Made by a program: the position numbers and the translations under genes. From Pseudomonadota bacterium (lineage in GTDB: Bacteria; Pseudomonadota; Gammaproteobacteria; Burkholderiales; Burkholderiaceae_B), in the NCBI GenBank assembly GCA_023387815.1, contig JAEWHK010000074.1:1-64000 (forward strand): a stretch of 64,000 bases of DNA, read 5' to 3'. Positions within the stretch are counted from its first letter, which is position 1. Each line of letters begins with the position of its first letter. The notes under the pieces are model-generated. The model saw only the letters and a program-made list of their open reading frames with translations. It did not search any database and had not been told where the DNA came from. Below, piece after piece: positions 61,818 through 64,000 of the stretch.

Positions 61818-62678
61818 ATGCTAACTTATCAGACAAGTGCACCGCACATTCTCCTCATTGAAAACGACGTGATGTTGTCCAAAATGATGTGTGAATATAT
61901 TGAATCTCAGGGCTACCGCGTACTATTGGCGCACTCGGGCTATCAGGCCACCCGGATGATGCGGCGGCGGACTCATCATCTGGTTGTCCTTGATAATAAA
62001 CTACCGGACATCTCCGGACTGGAGTGGCTCCAGTCCTATCGACAGCAATCACGAAATCCACTGATTCTGCTTATTGATAATGCAGAGGACCCTGCCAGTG
62101 GATTGGAATCTGGCGCAGATGAGTGCCTGGCGAAGCCGTTATGCCTCCCGGAATTGACTGAGCGAATGAAGGCGCTCTTACGACGACATGAGACGACTCG
62201 TATACAACCAGAGGCCTATCAAAAGCGCGGCTTCCGACATTATGGCTCTTACCATGATCAGTTATATTCGCACACATCATATCGAGGTTTGATCTACAAG
62301 CAGCCCGATAGAGCCGAAACGACGCGAGTTGATCGATCAGGCACACTGGTATCGGGCCCGCTGACCCTCAATCCGACGACAGGTGTAACCACCATATACG
62401 GCCGCGACGTCTCACTGACCGGGGCCGAACAGCGCATCCTGGAATTGCTTATGGGCTCTGCCGGCTCAGTTGTCAGCATGCACGATATTGGCATCTTTGC
62501 CCTGGGCCGTGTGTTGACTCGTTTTGATCGAAGTATCGGCACGCATATAAGCAGTTTGCGCAGAAAACTAGGCACGTCTGTGTCGGGACCGCGGCCCATC
62601 ATCCGTAATTTACGTGGACAAGGGTATGTGCTGGCTATCGATGATCAGGCAGCGCGGCTCCGGGAAGAAGGGGCCTAA
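61818..62678 (+). CDS. Orphan OmpR-family response regulator with long linker
   Basis: A 286-residue response regulator. Receiver 8-125: acidic pocket Glu15, Asp17, acceptor Asp59 (VVLDNKLPDISG), Lys106 (LAKPL). The switch threonine/serine is replaced (LILLIDNAED). A linker of about 60 residues (125-185) rich in Tyr and His is unusual. The winged-helix domain is 185-275 (SLTGAEQRILELLMGSAGSVVS, then GTHISSLRRKLG, ending RGQGYVLA). No kinase gene is adjacent. It is divergent from the CirA-class receptor, so it may regulate iron uptake, by inference. Confidence 0.86.
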   Translation: MLTYQTSAPHILLIENDVMLSKMMCEYIESQGYRVLLAHSGYQATRMMRRRTHHLVVLDNKLPDISGLEWLQSYRQQSRNPLILLIDNAEDPASGLESGADECLAKPLCLPELTERMKALLRRHETTRIQPEAYQKRGFRHYGSYHDQLYSHTSYRGLIYKQPDRAETTRVDRSGTLVSGPLTLNPTTGVTTIYGRDVSLTGAEQRILELLMGSAGSVVSMHDIGIFALGRVLTRFDRSIGTHISSLRRKLGTSVSGPRPIIRNLRGQGYVLAIDDQAARLREEGA

Positions 62679-62752
62679 CCATTAGAGTAAGAGCCTCGCG
62701 AACAAATTGGCTGTAGGCGCCCGAGTGAATGCTTGCGGGTTGTTTGGCTAGT

Positions 62753-62809
62753 ACAACTAAGATTACCGTGGAAGCGGCGCTCAACGCTGAACTTGACGAT
62801 CATCTGGGC
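62753..62809 (+). mobile_element. Short remnant of an IS256-family transposase
   Basis: The frame reads TTKITVEAALNAELDDHLG, close to the N-terminal ALNAELDEHLGY block of IS256/mutator transposases. Only about 19 residues remain and nothing of the DDE core follows. Its right edge meets the end of the minus-strand DUF7079-like gene. Confidence 0.5.
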
Positions 62810-63237
62810 TCTGATTCGGGGATACCCATCTCTTTCAATCTCTTTTTGATCGCCGCCCAACGCTTCGCCACAGTTTGGTTCTTAAATGGATTCTTTTTAA
62901 ATTTTTTTTCAAACCAACCATCCAAAGTATTCTTCCTCGCTCGGTATGCTTTCATGTTGGCCTCAACCTCTTCCGGCGCCCATCCATCGGGCTCTGGGAA
63001 TGACATCCAAATACTAAAATTGCGTACGAAAAGTGGCCCAATTTCATCTTTCAATATATCTTCCAGGGTTTGTATAGAAAGATTAAATTTCGACAGCTTG
63101 TCAGCAATGAAGTTTACGTGGCTTTCGAATTCTTCTTTATTTTGATCCACATTCACAAAAATGTAAGTTAAGGCTGTCCATATCGGAAGTCGCTGTGCTA
63201 TTTCCTCATCAGTAAAAGTAATATGAATTTTACCCAT
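62800..63237 (-). CDS. DUF7079-like hypothetical protein
   Basis: A 145-residue protein, FTDEEIAQRLPIWTALTYIFVN at the start and GWFEKKFKKNPFKNQTVAKRWAAIKKRL near the end; the ALTxxFV-N and EVPG-like SFPEPDGWAPEEVE elements resemble the DUF7079 family found in scattered accessory loci. Function unknown. AT-rich compared with neighbours, suggesting transfer. Its stop codon falls in the IS256-like remnant, so the C-terminus may have been altered by that insertion. A frame opposite (62729-63145) is only partly real. Confidence 0.6.
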   Translation of the reverse strand: MGKIHITFTDEEIAQRLPIWTALTYIFVNVDQNKEEFESHVNFIADKLSKFNLSIQTLEDILKDEIGPLFVRNFSIWMSFPEPDGWAPEEVEANMKAYRARKNTLDGWFEKKFKKNPFKNQTVAKRWAAIKKRLKEMGIPESEPR

Positions 63238-63548
63238 TCGCAGTCTCTCTTAACTTATGTCAGTCACATAATTCCCCCTGGTGTAAGAGAGGTCGATTTC
63301 CTGGTTGAATTGTTGTCTGTGGGCGTTCAATTAAGAGTTTGTGGATGATATCTCTTTTCACAATTAGCTATTTGGTTACGACATTTTAAACCTCGTTGTG
63401 CCTGTTTCTTTTACGGGTATTGGTTTTCAAAAGCAAAAAAACCATCGAACTTGCCGTAAATTCGATGGTTTTGTGTGATTTTAGTTGCTGCAAAAAGAAA
63501 ATAAGTTCAGCTCATTTGAGGGCATTCTTTGTGCACAATCTAGTTTGT
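63238..63548. other. Intergenic region with a strong terminator
   Basis: About 310 AT-rich bases. The only clear element is the hairpin near 63435-63470 ending the sorAB transcript. No gene is supported. Confidence 0.5.
63435..63470 (-). terminator. Intrinsic terminator after sorB
   Basis: AACCATCGAA (63440-63449) pairs perfectly with TTCGATGGTT (63461-63470), 11-base loop. On the minus strand it runs into a T tract (the A run 63435-63440). It lies about 80 bases after the sorB stop. Confidence 0.88.
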
Positions 63549-63887
63549 CTATTTTCCACCGCTAGTTGCATGGACAACATAGGCAGCGATAGCATCAATG
63601 GATGCCTCATCCAGTGAGTCGGCAAAGGAGGGCATCACGCCGATGCCTTCTTGTAATGCCGTTCTGACGCGCGCCACATCGGGTTTGAGCTCGTCAAGGT
63701 CGGGCCCGATGGTTCCTGCTGAACCCGAGTCTTTAAGGGTATGGCACACAGCACAGGCGGGCGAGGCCCCCGATACGAAGAGGGCTTTTCCCGTCTCCAG
63801 TTGGGAATCGGAATCGGCAGCAAAACTGGCTCCGGCCAACCCGATCCATAAGACCGCGGCTGCGGCTGACAATACTACGCGCTTCAT
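63549..63887 (-). CDS. sorB: Cytochrome c subunit of sulfite dehydrogenase (SorB-like)
   Basis: A 112-residue periplasmic class I cytochrome c. Signal peptide VLWIGLAGASFAADS, haem site CAVCH at 45-49, axial Met85 in GVMPSFADS. Length and the TIGPDLDELKPD stretch agree with SorB-type partners. It lies eight bases after a gene whose end matches sulfite-oxidising molybdoenzymes, so it should accept electrons from that enzyme and pass them to cytochrome c oxidase. A generic cytochrome is the alternative. Confidence 0.8.
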   Translation of the reverse strand: MKRVVLSAAAAVLWIGLAGASFAADSDSQLETGKALFVSGASPACAVCHTLKDSGSAGTIGPDLDELKPDVARVRTALQEGIGVMPSFADSLDEASIDAIAAYVVHATSGGK

Positions 63888-63895
63888 TTTTTTCC

Positions 63896-64000
63896 TTAGG
63901 CGACTTTGACTTCCACCATGTGGTCGCGCCAGCTGTTGTTGATATAACCGCGATTATTTTCACGGCGTGCTTCGGGCTGGGTATCGCCAGCCTCGTTCGT
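63896..64000 (-). CDS. sorA: Sulfite dehydrogenase molybdenum subunit (SorA-like), C-terminal end
   Basis: The last 34 codons of a gene running in from the right edge, ending at a TAA (63896-63898). NEAGDTQPEARRENNRGYINN, then WRDHMVEVKVA, fits the closing strands of the sulfite oxidase dimerisation domain (RAxNxxGxxQP, then NxxGYxxN). The immediate SorB-like gene supports SorA. The catalytic part is outside the window. Confidence 0.7.
   Translation of the reverse strand, partial: TNEAGDTQPEARRENNRGYINNSWRDHMVEVKVA

Noticed and set aside
62729..63145. 138-codon plus-strand frame
   Set aside because: Only its first part resembles an IS256 transposase; the rest is the antisense of the DUF7079-like gene.
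1..64000. tRNA, rRNA, riboswitch or prophage genes
   Set aside because: None was recognised on either strand by reading; no structural search was possible.

Overview
The window reads as a chromosomal segment of a betaproteobacterium of the Alcaligenaceae, most likely Advenella or a close relative. The grounds are three Bug-type tripartite tricarboxylate receptors, a moderate GC content, sulfite-oxidising enzymes at both ends, and a cluster resembling the 3-mercaptopropionate / 3-sulfinopropionyl-CoA route known from Advenella mimigardefordensis and Variovorax paradoxus. The genus is inferred, since no rRNA or tRNA gene is present.

Layout. 1-188: the 3' end of an IS200/IS605-type tnpB with its right-end hairpin. 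230-2126: soxCD sulfane/sulfite dehydrogenase. 2190-5230: regulators, an acetyltransferase and an unusual short-chain dehydrogenase. 5328-16660: iron uptake, with two TonB receptors, a PepSY/DUF3649/DUF3325 inner-membrane operon, an ABC exporter and a FecI/FecR pair, all with Fur-like sites. 16935-28394: a carboxylate/organosulfur catabolic region comprising class III CoA-transferase, LysR regulator, thiol dioxygenase, Bug receptor, AhpD-like protein, enolase-superfamily enzyme, 2-hydroxyacid dehydrogenase, acyl-CoA synthetase, enoyl-CoA hydratase, AcuI-like reductase and a desulfinase-like acyl-CoA dehydrogenase. 28439-36220: arginine deiminase and antiporter, AI-2E family protein, MFS transporter and oligopeptidase B. 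36595-39826: another Fur-controlled TonB receptor, a broken Fic gene and repeats. 39983-45890: a LacI-controlled module with a histidinol-dehydrogenase-like enzyme closely resembling HpsN (sulfopropanediol dehydrogenase), an SDR, a metabolite:proton symporter and a zinc alcohol dehydrogenase. 46090-54974: TetR, LysR and GntR regulators, a frameshifted and an intact Bug receptor, an AtuA pair, an FAD oxidoreductase and a DsbA-fold isomerase. 55238-64000: an unknown island-type protein, a DUF4139 protein, a siderophore binding protein with its TonB receptor, an orphan response regulator, IS256 debris, and finally sorB and the end of sorA.

How it fits together. Two modules could release sulfite: desulfination of 3-sulfinopropionyl-CoA directly, and dihydroxypropanesulfonate oxidation through sulfolactate, whose lyase is not in this window. 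Two sulfite-oxidising systems, SoxCD and SorAB, bracket the region. I infer an organosulfur-degrading neighbourhood interleaved with siderophore uptake. The strongest evidence is residue-level: the acyl-CoA dehydrogenase keeps an arginine at position 84 and has glutamine where the usual catalytic glutamate would be, and the dioxygenase lacks the Cys of the Cys-Tyr crosslink and has glutamines near the position of the substrate-binding Arg.
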